DNA of 64,000 nt from Sarcocystis neurona. Taxonomy: Eukaryota > Apicomplexa > Conoidasida > Eucoccidiorida > Sarcocystidae. A program made the position numbers and the translations under genes. Under the pieces are notes generated by a model. That model had not been told where the DNA came from. It was given only the letters and a program-made list of their open reading frames with translations, and did not search any database. Positions within the stretch are counted from its first letter, which is position 1. Each line of letters starts with the position of its first letter. Below are positions 11,601-24,907 of the stretch, piece by piece. The DNA lies in the NCBI GenBank assembly GCA_000727475.1, contig KL647289.1:700642-764641 (forward strand), in the 5' to 3' direction.

Positions 11601-14600
11601 CCCTTAGAGTGGAGAGCTGCCACAACAGTGCTCTTTCGGCGGGAGAAGTCTAGTACTTCAAAGTAGCTGCAGCACACAAACAGGCGGAAATGCACTACGA
11701 CTTTGCCTCTGCTGCAGCCGCATCCCGCGTCGCGTTTTAAAACAGCTCCCAGCATCAGCACATGGCGGCGGTCGCAGCGGCCACAGCGTACTCGTCGTCT
11801 GCAGCAGGCGCTTGAGCGGCGACCAAGAGGCACGCAGTGCACCACAGCAGCTGCAGCAGCAAGGGAGGAATTTTCTTTAGCAAAACAAGGACCACACAGC
11901 GGCCGCTAACAGTACTTGTATCTGGGAGCCGCGGCCGCAGCAGCAGCTACGATTGACAAAGGCAACACCGTCCACTGCAGGCGTCAGCGTAGGCAGGACC
12001 ACGAGCAGCAGCAGTAGCACCAGCAGCAGCTGCAGCATCAGGCGCTAGCGACAGTGGCACTGGCGGCCGCCTACTCTTCCCTAGCTTCGGCTTTAACCCC
12101 GTCTGCCGTATCTGAGGCCCTGCTGTTTGAATAGGAGGACGTGTTTACTTATGATATCCGCAACGGGATACCTTTGCCAGGTCAAGTGTGTCCCGGAGTG
12201 CGGTCGATCTCTTCGGAGGATACTGGGAATATTTCTTGACTGAGTATTTTTGTGTTCATGTGAGTCTTGAAATTGGTTACGCATGTGCAAGAAGAAACAG
12301 CTCAGGGGTCTGTAAAGCGGCAGCATGATGACTCCGTCTTTTGCTGCCAGTTTAAATGTCCCTGCCGGAGGACCGTTTGTCAGTACACGGAAGTAAATAT
12401 TTGCGAGCGATCGGCCGGCTCAACCCGTGGACAGAGGCATCGTGGACTAATGTGTGCAGTTCTGTACATAGTATCTGTGAATGTGCTTCACTGCGGCAGT
12501 GCGTGACACCGTTGGGAATTGTCCCTGTCGTGCGTAGTAGAATGGATCGGTCTGGTAGCGCCTCTTTCCTGGACCAGAGGATTGACACTTTACATCAGGA
12601 CTCTATTGCTACACTACAACATGCGTAGAGTAGCGAGGGCGAGTGGCTGGTTGCAGTGTAGGCCTGTGTGCAGGCAGTCATTTTACCAGCAAGAATTACA
12701 CACGTAGGCAAACTCCACTGTCCGTACACCTGGCTGGAATGGTAACGACACCGCAGTTTGAACAAGTCTGTAATAAGCGACCTAGCTGTAAGAGAACTCA
12801 CGTCTTTATTTAAAGGCGAAGACGGAGAACAGGGTGTGTTTTCGCAGGTTGGAGTCTTTTTGAGTAGGGGAAGGTGCTCTGGTGTCTGCTCGCAACGGAC
12901 AATAGCGCTGGAGAAAATTGTTTTTCTTCCACAGGGGAGGGGACGCACGACGTAACGGTCCTCTGGCCTAGCAGTCCGAAGAAGAGAAAGTTTTCTCGAA
13001 AGACCAGGTTACAGGACGAAGTAGGGCCCTTTTTTTTGAGGAGAGGGAGCAAGACGAGGCTCGTCCTCGCTTCCTGTGCAATAAAATGGGGATCAGAACC
13101 GGTCAGCTTTTGCAGTAGAGGGAAAGAGAAGGGCAGGAGACTGTTTTATTCAAGAAACCCAGGAGCGAAAGCGTGCATCTTTTGTGACCAAGTATTGCCA
13201 AAAAGCGGGGTTTCGGTCTCCACTTGCGTGTACTTTAGGAAAGAAGGAGAACCCTTCAGTCGCACGTGAACCGACACGTGCAGAGAAGGTTTTTTTTTTT
13301 TCTGTCCTACCTGGCTTGTGCGTGGTCAGCGAAGAGGCTTCTGCGTAGCCACCGGCCAGCAACAGCAGCGACATATGTGTCCACGTAAAAAGAGTTGCTC
13401 AAACCTCCGCTGCAGGTTCCTGTGCTTTTGTTAAGATGCAGCAGCAGGTACAGCAGTGCCTCGGCAACCGTACCTTACGCAGCGCAGGAGAAGCTGCAGC
13501 CGGAGAATCCAGCACGTGTGGTGCTGCCACTGGTACACTAGTGTGTTGGCATTTTAGCTACTGGCTCCAGTGAGCTGCTGACCGTCGTCGAATGCGTTGC
13601 AACGAGCAGCTACCGAGGAAAGGGAAGCGGTGCATCTCTGCTGCCGTTGGTGTCTGTTCGTGCTTAAGGCGGTGCTGCCGACACCAGCGAATACGCAGGA
13701 CGACTTCTTGACACATTTGGAGCAGCAACAACAACAGCAGCAGTGGGAGCACGGGCGAGCTTACCGTACAACACCAGATTGGGGTGCGAAGGAGGGTGGT
13801 GCTGCGGTTGCGGCTTGACGAAAGGAGCTGCTTGTTTTTTTTTTTTTTCTGACGCAGACAGCGGTTCCGGCTTCGGCTGCAGGTCGTCCCCGCGTGTGCC
13901 GCTCGTGGCTCTGCTTGTGCGGCCCGTGACCTTCCTTGTTCCGCGTGTCGTTCCACAAATAAGTCTGTACAACCATATCTGCGTATAGGTGCATCGACCC
14001 TAGTGGAGGCGAGGCGTTATCAAGCGCGTCCAATGCGCTCGTGGACGTTGGTGGAGTGAAGCGAGCAGACGAAGCGTCAGTGCTGGTTTCCAACTCTGGA
14101 GCCCTCTCCGGTTTCATGCTGTCTTCGTTCTGAAGCACAATGGCGGACTCAGCATTCCGGCAGTGATTTGTACGTGTATTTGTGCGTATGCGTAAGATTG
14201 CACACACAGGCTACAAATACACATATAAACGTCTATGCACGAGGATGTAGATTTATGTAAGTCGTGTGTGTGTATACCGTACACCGCTGCATGCTCTTTA
14301 GGACCCTTGTGCACGTCCCCTGCTCCAGCGCGAGTACGCCGTAGGCGACGCGGGGGTGTTTTTTATGGACGCCAGAATTCTCTAAATGTCACGGGCCTGT
14401 CCGGTTCTCACAGGATCGTAGGGTCTCTTGTGCTGCCGCATAATATCCTCGTGTGAACAATTCTGTGCGAAGATACAGTGTACTTTACTTTTGAAGCGGC
14501 TGTCGGATCTGCGGTGTACGCCGTCTTTGTGCACTAATGTCTGTGAGTCTACGCCACGGTAGTGTTGGGGCGGTGAAAAAGTCGGTGCAACAGCTGTTGC

Positions 14601-15047
14601 TAGAACACGAGACACTGCAGCAACAAGACCGCGTGGTAGATGTCTGCAGAAGGAGAGTTCTGTTTCACGTTTCCTGGCGAAATAGCCACGACGGAGGAGA
14701 AATGCCATTCACCCGTTGCGATTATCGAGAAGAAAAGTCTTTTTGTTGTCGAGTGCTCACGAGACACCAAAGGCGAGCCCCCGAAGGATACCAGCAGCAG
14801 CAGCAGTTCTAGCGGCGTAGAGACTGCGGTGCGGGCCGTGTCGCGTTGCTGTTGCCAGTCGTTGCGCAGGTGACACCAACACCCCGGAGATACTGGGGAG
14901 CCGGGCGGAGAAGACTGCATCAGTGCAAACCACCGTGGAAGAAGTGATTCTCGTGCTCCTGGATGAGTCCTGCAGCGCTTGGAGTGCAGACCCGGAGGAC
15001 TGCACGCGGCAGCAAGGCAACAACTAGCAACAGCAGCAGCAGGCATC

Positions 15048-18000
15048 ATGGCGCTGTTTTCGTGCTGCAACTGCGACCCCACTACCGACGAAGAAACACA
15101 AGTCGACATAGACTCGGTAAGTACAGCCTCGCGCGCCGGCTCCTGCAGCGCGAACCCCAGCCACCACTTCGCCTGCAGAAGCAGCGAAGGCGCCAGGGTC
15201 GGCTGCAACAGCGGTACGACAGGGACCCCTGCGGCAACGTTTACTACAACGCAGCTTGTAGAAACGCCCGTACATCCTCGACAGCAACGTGACGACTGGC
15301 ATGTCGGTCGCAACAGGCTGCGAGACACCGGGTTGCTCTCTGCGTGACGTGGAGCAGCATGCGATTACCTCAGCTGAGCAGTTCGTACACAAGTGGATGT
15401 TTGCTTGGCGAACTGCTTGTTTTCGTGCTTGTGGGCGTCGAACGCATCACCTGCAAGGAAAGATGACGCGAGGGTTACGTAATCCGAATATTGAGAAATC
15501 CTCGTGGATACGCTTCACTTCATTTGCTCCCAGAGCCTAGTTGTCTACACTAGGCTGTAATTCGGCGACGTCGCTTCTTCTGCTCCCTTAAGAGCCACAT
15601 AAGACGGCTAGGGAACAAGCAGCATCTTGTGCTGCTGCTGGAACTGCGGCTATGATTTCTCTTTTGCAGTGCTATCCCTGGTGCGCACGCTTGTTTCTGG
15701 CTCTGCAGACGCTGCTGCGACGACTTGCCTCTCCCGTCTGCTTTGATTTCGGAGTCGGCAGCACGAGTTGTGAACGGCGCTTACGCTGCTGCAAATGCTG
15801 CTTCTGGTTGATTTGCTGCTGGCCCTCCTCCTTGTTTCGCTGCTGCCGTCGCCGTTGCCGTGCTTCTGGTGTTGAATGGCAGAGAGCTGCTGCTCCTATT
15901 GGCTGCTGCCGCGGGCGTAGTAGTGCTTGTCCGCTGAAAATGTGGCTTTGTTGGTGGGACAGAGTCTCGGTGTTGCTATACTGTGCCTGCTACCCTTGTA
16001 TCGGTGAGGTGTAAATGCAGGTGTCTGATATGGTTTTCCTTTTTCCTCGCTGTGAGCACCTTTAGGGCAGCAGAGGAGTTGCCGGCGATCGACCGTGCTT
16101 CGGCATGGACGGCACGTTGTTGCTCACTCCCGAGCAGAAGCAGCGGGAGAAAGAGAGGCTTCAGGCTCTTGTAAGACTCTTGTCTTTGTTTGTGACTTGG
16201 CCTGGCCAAGCGTAGGCTACCACAGTTTCAACAGTTGAAAGGTCTTCCATAATCTGGATCCCTTCGCTGTCACTGCCGGATGCTCACAAACACGTGGGCG
16301 TACTAGTTGCGAAATAGCAGCTATTGATCACAGCAGTTTCAGGAAGGAGACGAAGGCACATATATGTGGATTTATGTAGTCACAACAGAAGGTGTGTGTG
16401 CAGGCGCTGCTGTGTTGACACTTCCCACCTCTGGAGGCGCTCGATAACGTAGCCGCGTCATCTGCCCGCGCGTGCACCTAGGCGGGCAACGGGCTTCCCA
16501 CGGACACACAGTCCACAGCCATCCCTGCCTCGCCCGGTTCAGGTCGTGTCACTATTCACAATGCACACGTCGTCGAAAGCAGCGAACAGGACAGGAGACT
16601 CGCCAACATATGTAAGACTAGAAGCAATATCGCAGTTAAAGGACAGCAACAATGAGGCCGGGACTCTGGGCGCACGCCTGCGGCATGCCTGCCAGTTTCC
16701 TTCGCACCCTGTAAAACCCTTTGGTTGCACTGTAGTTTGTGAGATGATCTGTGGTGAGAAACCCCCTTATTCTGTCAAAGTCGGAGCGTGGAACGTACTA
16801 ATTTCGTTGTGTTTGTTCCACACAGTGATATAATGAAAACTCATTCTGCTTCGTTCCACTATAGCTAGATGGTAGTGTGCGTTATTTCCAAAAGATCTGC
16901 AACCGTAGCATTGCGCGATGTTATTTTTGCCATTGGGTAATGGGGTCGAGTGCCCGCTCTTGCATATTGATCGGGTGGCAGTCGAACCAGTCGTCAAAAC
17001 AGAAAGGTCGTCGTGGTCTTCCTGCGCGGTTACTGGTCGTATTCGCAGGTGAAAGCTTTCGCCAAGGCGGCAGTGGCCGGAGCGAGCTGCTTTTTCGTTG
17101 ATGTCCCGTCCCAACAGCAAATAGCAGCACATTACATGCTGGATAAGGGTCTTAAAACATTCACCGTCGTGTTTCCCAATGGCGTCGAGCATTCCTTCCC
17201 GCTGGCATTTGTAAGTCAACGACTGAGAAGCCCCGCTAGGAATCGCGGCTGCAAGGCGAGCTCCACGACGGACATTGCATTTTAGTAGAAATAGCTGCAG
17301 TCACTCACTTGACATCGGCAGCGGCAGAATATGCAGGAGTGCTGGCGCAGTGCCATTAGCCGCAGTAGCACAGTCCTTTGCGCTGATCGACGAGCCTGGG
17401 GAAGACGCGGATACACCCGCAACAGCAAGCCCATTTTTCATGGATGAGGTGGCAGTAGCAAGGAAGGAAGCAGAGTGACGCTAGTTTCTCTCGTGAAGCG
17501 TTCGCCGGGCGCCTTTGTGTATCTTGGAGTGTTTGCCTGGATGCAGCTGTGCCGAACGTTTCGTTTTTGTGCTCAGATAGTGGCTGTGTAACCCGGAGTT
17601 AGGTGCTGTTCGTTCAGGTGCTCTAGGAAAAGCTTCAGTGCACGTTTCTTCCTTCCTCAGCGGTGTCTGTCGTCATACGCCGATGTACAGCCTCCATACA
17701 GGTTCTTTGGCATTTTCGGCTCCGACAGGCATGTGTGCAGGGGTTAACTTGGCGTGGAGATGGGTGCATTCATAGCCGCCGGTATCATCCCACCCCTTCA
17801 TACGGTGTGGACCGATTCTGCGAACGAACGAACGGTGTTGAGTGCTTTCCCATTTCACGTTGATACGACGGAAGTAGAGAGGTAGTTTGCATTGTTTACA
17901 CTGCGTCTTGAGGAGAACGTGGGTGTGATCGCATCACTTTCTGCAGCTAGTACCTGCCTGTGCACGACGGCGTGGACAACGCTATACACATCTGCGTTTG

Positions 18001-18393
18001 ACGATGCTTGAGGTTGAGGTTTTGCTTGCGTTGTCCCCTTTGCGCACGTTCTAGTTACAGGACGTCTATTCTTATGATGATCTACTGCATTCCCCCAGCA
18101 CGTTGATGCTGGCACAGGAGCCGGGAATCTCCGGTCTTAGTGACGAGGAGAAACGTCGACTGGTGATGCTGGAGTATATGGATTCGTCGGAGAGGCACCT
18201 CAGCCGTCTGTTTCTTATGGAGACCGAGGATGATCGACGGGATCGTTTCCTCACTTGCATGCGTATTCTGAAGCTTTATTCGCTTGCGCCTCTTACCTCT
18301 CCCCCAGCAAACGGGAACAACTCGACAGCCACTTCGGCAAGAAACACTGACACCGCAAGTGCTGTCGAACACCCAGTCGGCAATGGGAGATAA
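15048..18393 (+). CDS. PH-like domain protein resembling IMC sub-compartment proteins (ISP family)
   Basis: Four exons join with matching phase 0 borders: 15048-15116 (donor GTAAGT), 16066-16170 (GTAAGA), 17049-17210 (GTAAGT) and 18061-18393 (TAA stop), giving 222 residues. Exon 1 encodes MALFSCCNCDP and an acidic stretch. Exon 2 ends in a charged helix (TPEQKQREKERLQAL). Exons 3 and 4 form a compact beta-rich domain (AHYMLDKGLKTFTVVFPNGV, then LMETEDDRR) closed by the helix RDRFLTCMRILKLYS, the pattern of a PH fold ending in an amphipathic helix. ISP proteins are small PH-fold proteins held on alveolate inner membrane complexes by N-terminal acylation, and this layout fits. Difference: residue 2 is Ala, so N-myristoylation is not expected, while Cys6, Cys7 and Cys9 could be palmitoylated. 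The last ~35 residues are low-complexity Ser/Thr/Asn/Ala. An optional extra exon near 17320-17460 cannot be excluded. Confidence 0.65.
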
Positions 18394-21197
18394 CGTTGGT
18401 AACAGTTTTGAAAGGATGTACGCGTGAGAAGTGTGTAATCTTCAATCGTATTGTGCGTCACTGCGTAGTGAAGCGTCTGTCTGGAAGACAGGTCAATCAC
18501 GAGCGCAAGCGGCTGGACGGAACTGAGCCGCGGACCTGCGGTGTCACATAATCGTAGAGCGGTGTTTGGTTACCAGGCTTATTGTGAGGAGTACTGCAAA
18601 GGGCCCACAAATCGGCCGACGATCAATACGTGGCATAAGACGAAGGAAGCGGGAAGGACACACATGGAGGCAGGATGCGCATAGTGATGTGTTTTAAAGC
18701 GTTTGGTGTCTGACGTGATTAGTTATGGGGCGGAGTGTGAGAAGCAGGAAAGGGTAAAACGCTCCCATTCGATGGGTGAGGCTTCCACCAGTTCTGATTG
18801 TTTTTTCTTGCTGCGGGTTTTACCCACCGCTTTTGGTGCGGCGAGCCTGGCATCCTAGCGCTTTGGGCACCACTAGGGTGACAGTATAGCTTAGGGGCCT
18901 ACCGAATAAGAGAAACCTTGCTACTACCAAATTTTGTATGTATACTCAGATGCACACGATGTTCTACTGCAGTGGCATGTGCATTTCTCGTGGCGCGGTC
19001 GGGACGTCGGTGGAGTGCTGCAAAGGTAATCCAGTATGTACGGCTCTGTGGGAGCTCGACGCTTCCATCAGACTGCAGTACACGAAGATCGTGGCTTGAA
19101 CTACACCTTGCGAGACACACACATTGTGCAATTGCTTCGGCTCTGTGGAGAGGCAGGAAGGTCAAAGTTTTGCAGGATTCAAGTGTCCGCTGCATATAGG
19201 TGAATTTTGCTGCGTCAGCGTTCTGGACCTTGTGGGCCGCACTATCGAGGGCCGCTTACTTTGGTGGCGTGTCACTGCGAGCTCGCTTGGGCGAGCGAAA
19301 CACGGCGGGGCAGAGGCAAGTGCGAACGTGTGGTGTAGCACATATTCTCCGCCCGCAGAAAGACTCTGAGGAGTCCGGAAACAAGAAGTGTGCATGTACA
19401 TTGTTCTCTGGTGCGTAAAGAGACTTGCATGATATGTGTCATCCTAGGCAGACAGATACAGGCCAGCTTTGCACCCGCCCCTGGCACCGACGCACGTAAC
19501 GGCCGTTGTTGCCAGCAAGCGCTGTGTTGTCGAATGTGGCGAGGCGTGGTTCAGTCACTCTGTTACTTTACGACTCACATATAGCAGATCGATGCTTTTA
19601 AGCAGTCCTGTCACACTACTGGCATTACATGTGTTTGAAACCCAGTTGATCACAGCGCATGATTTGTCTAGAGATAGCGACGGCCATGTTCGACTAAACC
19701 GGAGCGTAGACGGCACGTGCAGTTTCACGTCAAATATTTCTGACCTGTAATAACACCCATTCGCGCAGATGTCGCAGAAGCCACCGCAGCTTTAAGTTGA
19801 CAAGGAACACTCTAGGGTTTTCCGTTAGAACACGCCTGATTGGAAACGTGTTAGGTTTCCAGCAAAGCCGAAGGTTGCGCAGCTGTGGTACTTGTGTGCT
19901 CGTGAGCACCAGTATACTGAACGTAGTCCTGATGCCAGTTTTACAAAGTAAACAAACCATCAGGCATTCTAATCTGGCGCGGGAAACTGGTTACCGTTCA
20001 AATCTCGCTTGCAACATTTGCGAAGGGCTTCTAGGAAACTTCCTGATCTTGATGCAGCAACGGGATCTACAGAGGAACACGTTTTTAGACAAAAAAGCAG
20101 AATAGCTCACGCGTCAGACACGCAGTCAGCTTTCCAGGCAGCGCCGCGGGATGTCTCGACGGTTGCCTCGCAATGAGCGCACGTTAAAGAGTACGTACCA
20201 GATGTGTGTTGCCAAGGGAGAAAGAGAGAATGTCCACAAGTGTCATAATTTCCTGGTGTTTTCGCTCGGGGTACGTCATGCTGCGCGCTTGTAGTCCTTT
20301 ACAATAGCATGGCGCAGTCCACGATGTCGCAGCGCCTTTTTTCTGACCTGACCACAAAAGCTTATTTCTTCACCTTGCGAATGACTGCGTGGAGTGAGGA
20401 AATGGAAGGCGGGGAAGACGAGTTTAGTGCCCAGTACTGTTCCGAACTGTTCGTCACACGCGTACCAGATACTGGGATACAGTATCTGGCAGGGGGCCTC
20501 CCACAAAGGTCATCGACTCTTTAGTGTCACGAAACGAGGAAAAGGAGAGATGTCGGAGGTCCGCAGGCATCGACTTCGCATTCGTTCTATCGCATACAAT
20601 GTCCTCCCCTACTGACCAGGGAGATGATCAAACTTAGCTGTTTGAAGACACTTATCACAGAGTCTTATGAAATGCTCGTCGGTAATGCAGGGCCGTTCCG
20701 AAAGCAGGCATTCAAAAATTACAATCAGCTCGCGTCGCCCCATGTCAGAACACCTGCTTTTAAGTAGGCATTCGGTCTCAAACTATTTTCTCCTCCGCGC
20801 ACTCTGCTGAAAAAAATAGTACTTTCTTCTTAATTGAGATCCGGTCCGGCGTTCATGTCACAGCACCACCAGCGCGCAAACCTGGCGAAGGGCTGCACAA
20901 GCAGGATATGCATCACACCAGACAACAAGCATCAGTACGAACGCGGTATGTTCTTGTGGCAGTGAGCTGTCGCCACATGATTACGTTGCTGGCGGCAGGC
21001 AGGAAGTGTTCACCTAGTAAGTCACGCGTGCCGTGCTGTACGAAATACTCTCCTAAAGCATCTAAAGATGGCCCGAATTGCGCTATGAAAGTCTTACTAG
21101 AGTTATCACACGCGCGGACAACTTGTAGAAGCGCTGGAATTCGGTGTAGAATTTCACCAAATTTCAGATGCAAATCGATCGAAAAAGCCCGGTAATT
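18394..21197. other. Spacer between two convergent genes, nothing recognised
   Basis: The stretch follows the stop of the PH-like gene and precedes, on the opposite strand, the stop of the multi-exon gene at 21198. Open frames up to about 100 codons occur on both strands (for example plus 18918-19199 and 19797-20105) but show no domain, no composition bias and no good splice pairs. No repeat was noticed. Confidence 0.45.
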
Positions 21198-24100
21198 TCA
21201 ACATTGCACGGAGTCACTACGGCCAATTAACAGAGCAGAGATGTCAATTACCTTTCTTTTTTCGGAGCGTATAGGCTTCCTCCTAACTGAGCCACGCCCC
21301 CGTGATTGTGGAGACGCTCCATCTGCGCTTCGTCCGCCAGCATGCGCCACACCGCTGAAGCCCTTCAGAATGGTCGGAGAAACGGCAATTTCTAGCGAAG
21401 GCGTTGGATCCTCGCTACTGCTGAGATGCGCCCACTGCAGGCCAGTAATATGCTGATGTTGACGCTGATGCTTAGGCACAATGGCCTCGGTATGCTCGCG
21501 CAAGGGGGACTGAGCATTAATGGATAAGAAGGGTGCGCTTTTTTCTGTTGTCGCGTGGGAGCCCGAATCACTATTGGTTTGGAGGACGGGGGACTGAATG
21601 GCAGCCGTAGTGGAGTACGTCGTCTCTGAGAGTTGTGGGCGAAGAATCGTGTGGTTTGAGCAGACTACCGGCTCCGATGTCGAGAATCCTTCGTCGCACG
21701 CTGCGTAGAGTGCGGGAAAATATGCCAAAAGCTGTATTCCATTAGCGCAGGCGCTTTACTTATCATCTACGTAAAACAGGAAGTGTCTACTGACGAAAAC
21801 GATACTGTCTACGTGGTGTTCGCTTTCACATCCAAAGTGCTTTCCCTCGGAATACGGCCACGCGTGTTCCCCCGTGCTGGACTCCAGCAATCTTCTACAC
21901 CGAAGACATGCTCCAGGCCCGGAAAAGGGAATGCGGGACGCGGTAGAAAACGGCTTTCCTAGTAATCTACTGCATACCGGGTCTCACTTACTCTCCACAT
22001 GCGCCGAAACCGCTCTCAGTTCTCGCTCCCCTGGATCGACGTACCTGACTTACTGCTGTCCGAGACGGGCTGCTGAGATGTTGTTGACATTCGCTGTGCG
22101 ACATAATGAGCAGGATCGTAAGTTACAGGTAGGAGAGATAGGCGAAGAATAAGGTAGCCGTTGCCCTCGTTCTGATTCCCAATTGTGAGAACCTTCATCG
22201 CTGCGCCCCCTGGATGCATTGACTCAAACTGCATTTTTACGTGTCCTACGACTTCATCCAAATTGTTCCCGTTCTGAAAACGTACACCGTGGGGAGGCAA
22301 AGAAACGACAGCGCCCCCACTGAAAATAGCAAGCAAGCGAAGGGGCGAACAAAAAGTTGCGCTCTGGGCACCTCAAGGGCGTCAGGAGTTGCCAACTTCA
22401 ATTTGGAACTTTGAGTGAATTACCTTCGTGCAGCGGACATGACCTTACACAGGCGTGTAAATAGTTACCTCTTTGTAGACTTTCATGTAGACAAATTCCT
22501 CCCCCCGCCACAGAAGTTGAACGCCGGCTGAAAAACAAGGGAACACGCGTCAACGCCCGTGCTTGTGCCGCCTAACCTGGCCAAAGGTTAGTAAGTTCGT
22601 CAGAGTTGCAAAATCACTAAAGGCAGAAGTGGGTATATCAATCGCGCTCAAACGTACACTCACCTACGTATGTGTCTGCGTAGGTTTTAACTTCGAACCA
22701 CTTCGCTGGATGAGCTGCCCGATCCTTCACACGATCGCTATTTTCGTTGTGAATCAAACTGTGTCCGGGGATGCAGACTAAACGTCAATACAGAGAGGCG
22801 AGAAATCGAGCGTGCCCCCCGCGTACCTCCTGCAAAGTCAGCGAAGCCCTCTGCGTCGACGGGAACGCTCTCCGTTCGACACGGCAACATACGCTCTTCA
22901 GTCTCCTCGATGTACACGGTTATAAAAATTCGGTTTTCAACAGCACGTGTAGGCTTCCCAATAAACTCGAAGCTTTCAAATGAGAATTCCACTATCTGAG
23001 GGCATACGGATGGAAATGATAGCTCACGCTGTTAAGTGTGGAGCGAGTCACGTGGAAACAGCCTTCCAGCGGCAAACAGAAGAAGTGTTGCTTGCTAATC
23101 GACATTGATATATCGTAGAGACTAAAAGAGTCATGCTGTGGCGCATCGTACGTGAAAACGTGGGGGAGAGCCACCCTTTTCGGCGGCTACGTCTCCTACG
23201 AAGCGACAATTTGTATGTGTGAAGGGCAGCGTTGCCTTGTTCTGCGCACAGTCGTAAGGGGCTGCAAGAGATGAACGTGTCAGACAGCTCGTCGGCTTCA
23301 GCTGAAAAACACTGCTTCAGACGTACGGCGGGTACTGTTGCAGCAACTTCCTCGAGGGAAAAGTCGTATCTGGGCTGCTCAAACTGTCCCACGGGCAAAT
23401 TCAGGCGTTCGGCGTTTTCGTCGATGAAGCCTGAATTGCACAGACAGCGAGTCGACTGGTTTATAGCCCTCGACAGCGTAGTGCCATATAAATAAGCTGT
23501 GGGAGGTACGGTCGATAGATGGCGGATATCAAACAAAGCAGGCGCGCATAGGGAACTGGCGGGCAAATCTCGTTGTACATCGTACGTCGAATCACACACT
23601 TTCCAGTGTAATGTACGACGAGGGTGACTCAAATGTACGTACCTGGGCACTCTTTGGACAGCAGCTCCCGGTTGGGTTGCTGCTGCACCTGATCCTGTGT
23701 CGACGGGGGAGTGTGACGCACTGGACGGAGGTATGCGACATCTGTTGCAGCGACAGGAAACTCGATGGTCATGTGTGAAGTTGGATCCAAATTCAGGTAC
23801 GAGCGGCGGCGAGGGGGCAACGTGGAAGCGACCAAAGCCTCCCATGAGCCTCCAGGCACCGCATTCTCCTCACCTTGTACTACAGCGCCAGCAGCTACAC
23901 TTGGAGAATCCTCTGTTGCATGAAACTCAGGAGCGTCGCCCCGATATCCGACTGGCTTTGATACGACCACGCCATTCTGACGCGGACATACGCTCGCCTC
24001 TGGTAGCTCACGGTCCGTGTCGCAAGTAGTCCAGACGTCGCTCGGCTTTGTCTCCTGAAGTCTTTCAGACACACGAAGTAGCAGCGGAGTGAATTCTCCC

Positions 24101-24338
24101 GTAGCTGCTGCGCGTGGGTACATGTGTGCCTCTGCGGGATCGTCTGGCCGGCTAGCCCACATCGAGAAGGCAGCACCCTCTACGACGTGCGGCCGCAGAA
24201 CGCCTTCCTCCGGTGGACCGTTCTGTGGCTGGGTTGCCCGCGAAAGCCCCGGGAAAGGCGCACACTCGCGCTGTCGATTATAGTCTTCAGAAGACGGAAG
24301 GTGAAGGGAGGAATGGCTACAGCGATAAGGGACTGTGC
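21198..24338 (-). CDS. Multi-exon protein with C2-like beta-sandwich features (family not recognised)
   Basis: The 3' half is well determined on the minus strand: 22995-22827, 22527-22469, 22443-22424, 22319-22045 and 21700-21198, each with GT..AG and matching phase. Its core alternates strands (ENRIFITVYIEE, VQLLWRGEEFVYMKVYKE, GNGYLILRLSLLPV) as in C2-type sandwiches, though I cannot name a family. The last exon is a Ser/Thr/Pro-rich tail (~167 residues) ending in a basic segment. Upstream exons are less sure: about 23190-23028 (VALPHVFTYDAPQHDSFSLY), 23598 to about 23200, and 24338-23643, a 232-codon acidic, Pro-rich exon entered through the acceptor acgtgcag. Another likely exon ends at a GTGAGT donor at 24363 (CEAVNKIIRVLLHSMEPPIL) but its phase does not fit directly. 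Several implied introns are only 25-44 nt. The start codon was not found. Confidence 0.5.
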
Positions 24339-24907
24339 CTGCACGTAATAAGAGAACACTCACCAGCACAGAATTGGAGGTTCCATGCTGTGAAGAAGCA
24401 CACGAATAATCTTGTTGACTGCTTCACACGCACGAGTAATGCACGTGTTCGCACTCTACCCCAAGCATTCCTCCGAGCACTTCACGCTCTCTCGCTCAAC
24501 GTGCATTGAAAGAACAGACAATCCCTCAGGCGTGCGAACACACACTAAAAACTGCACAACAACACGACTAAAAGTACATAGTAGGCTGTAGTCTCCGGTA
24601 GAACGATCATAACGTACAAATGCACGTATGTGTAGCCAGTCAGTTTTAAAAAAGGATGGACGCAGAGATTGTAAAGGCACACGCGTGCATACGATGTACG
24701 ACTACGTGAACGTGGACGACAAGACACACACCCTAACACGCGCGCGTTATCCTATTCCGGAAGCATGCGTGCAATGATACCTCCTTGACGCAACTACTCT
24801 ATACATATGTCTTTAAGTGAATGTGGCTTGAAAACGGAGTCAAATACTACACGCCACACTTCTCATTTGTCAAGATAGAAAGGCTTGTTCAATCTCAGTG
24901 AGAGTGA

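Larger units (their letters stand above)
9437..15047. other. 5.6 kb without a confident gene; microsatellites and CTG/CAG tracts
   Basis: A TAA repeat lies at 10206-10244 and CTG/GCT-rich DNA at 10.75-11.6 kb and again around 11.95-12.05 and 13.4-13.9 kb. T runs occur at about 13290 and 13840. The long frames here (for example the Leu/Ala/Pro-rich plus-strand frame 10751-11128) are translations of these repeats. A minus-strand frame at 11125-11409 looks more like protein and is listed separately. Further exons of genes flanking this stretch may be hidden in it. Confidence 0.4.

Noticed and set aside
14600..15328. 242-codon minus-strand frame
   Set aside because: It overlaps the well supported first exon of the PH-like gene and reads Ala/Cys/Ser-rich low complexity.
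17275..17478. Plus-strand frame ending FFMDEVAVARKEAE, considered as an extra exon of the PH-like gene
   Set aside because: Exons 3 and 4 join in phase without it and continue the domain naturally; no donor of good quality ends it.
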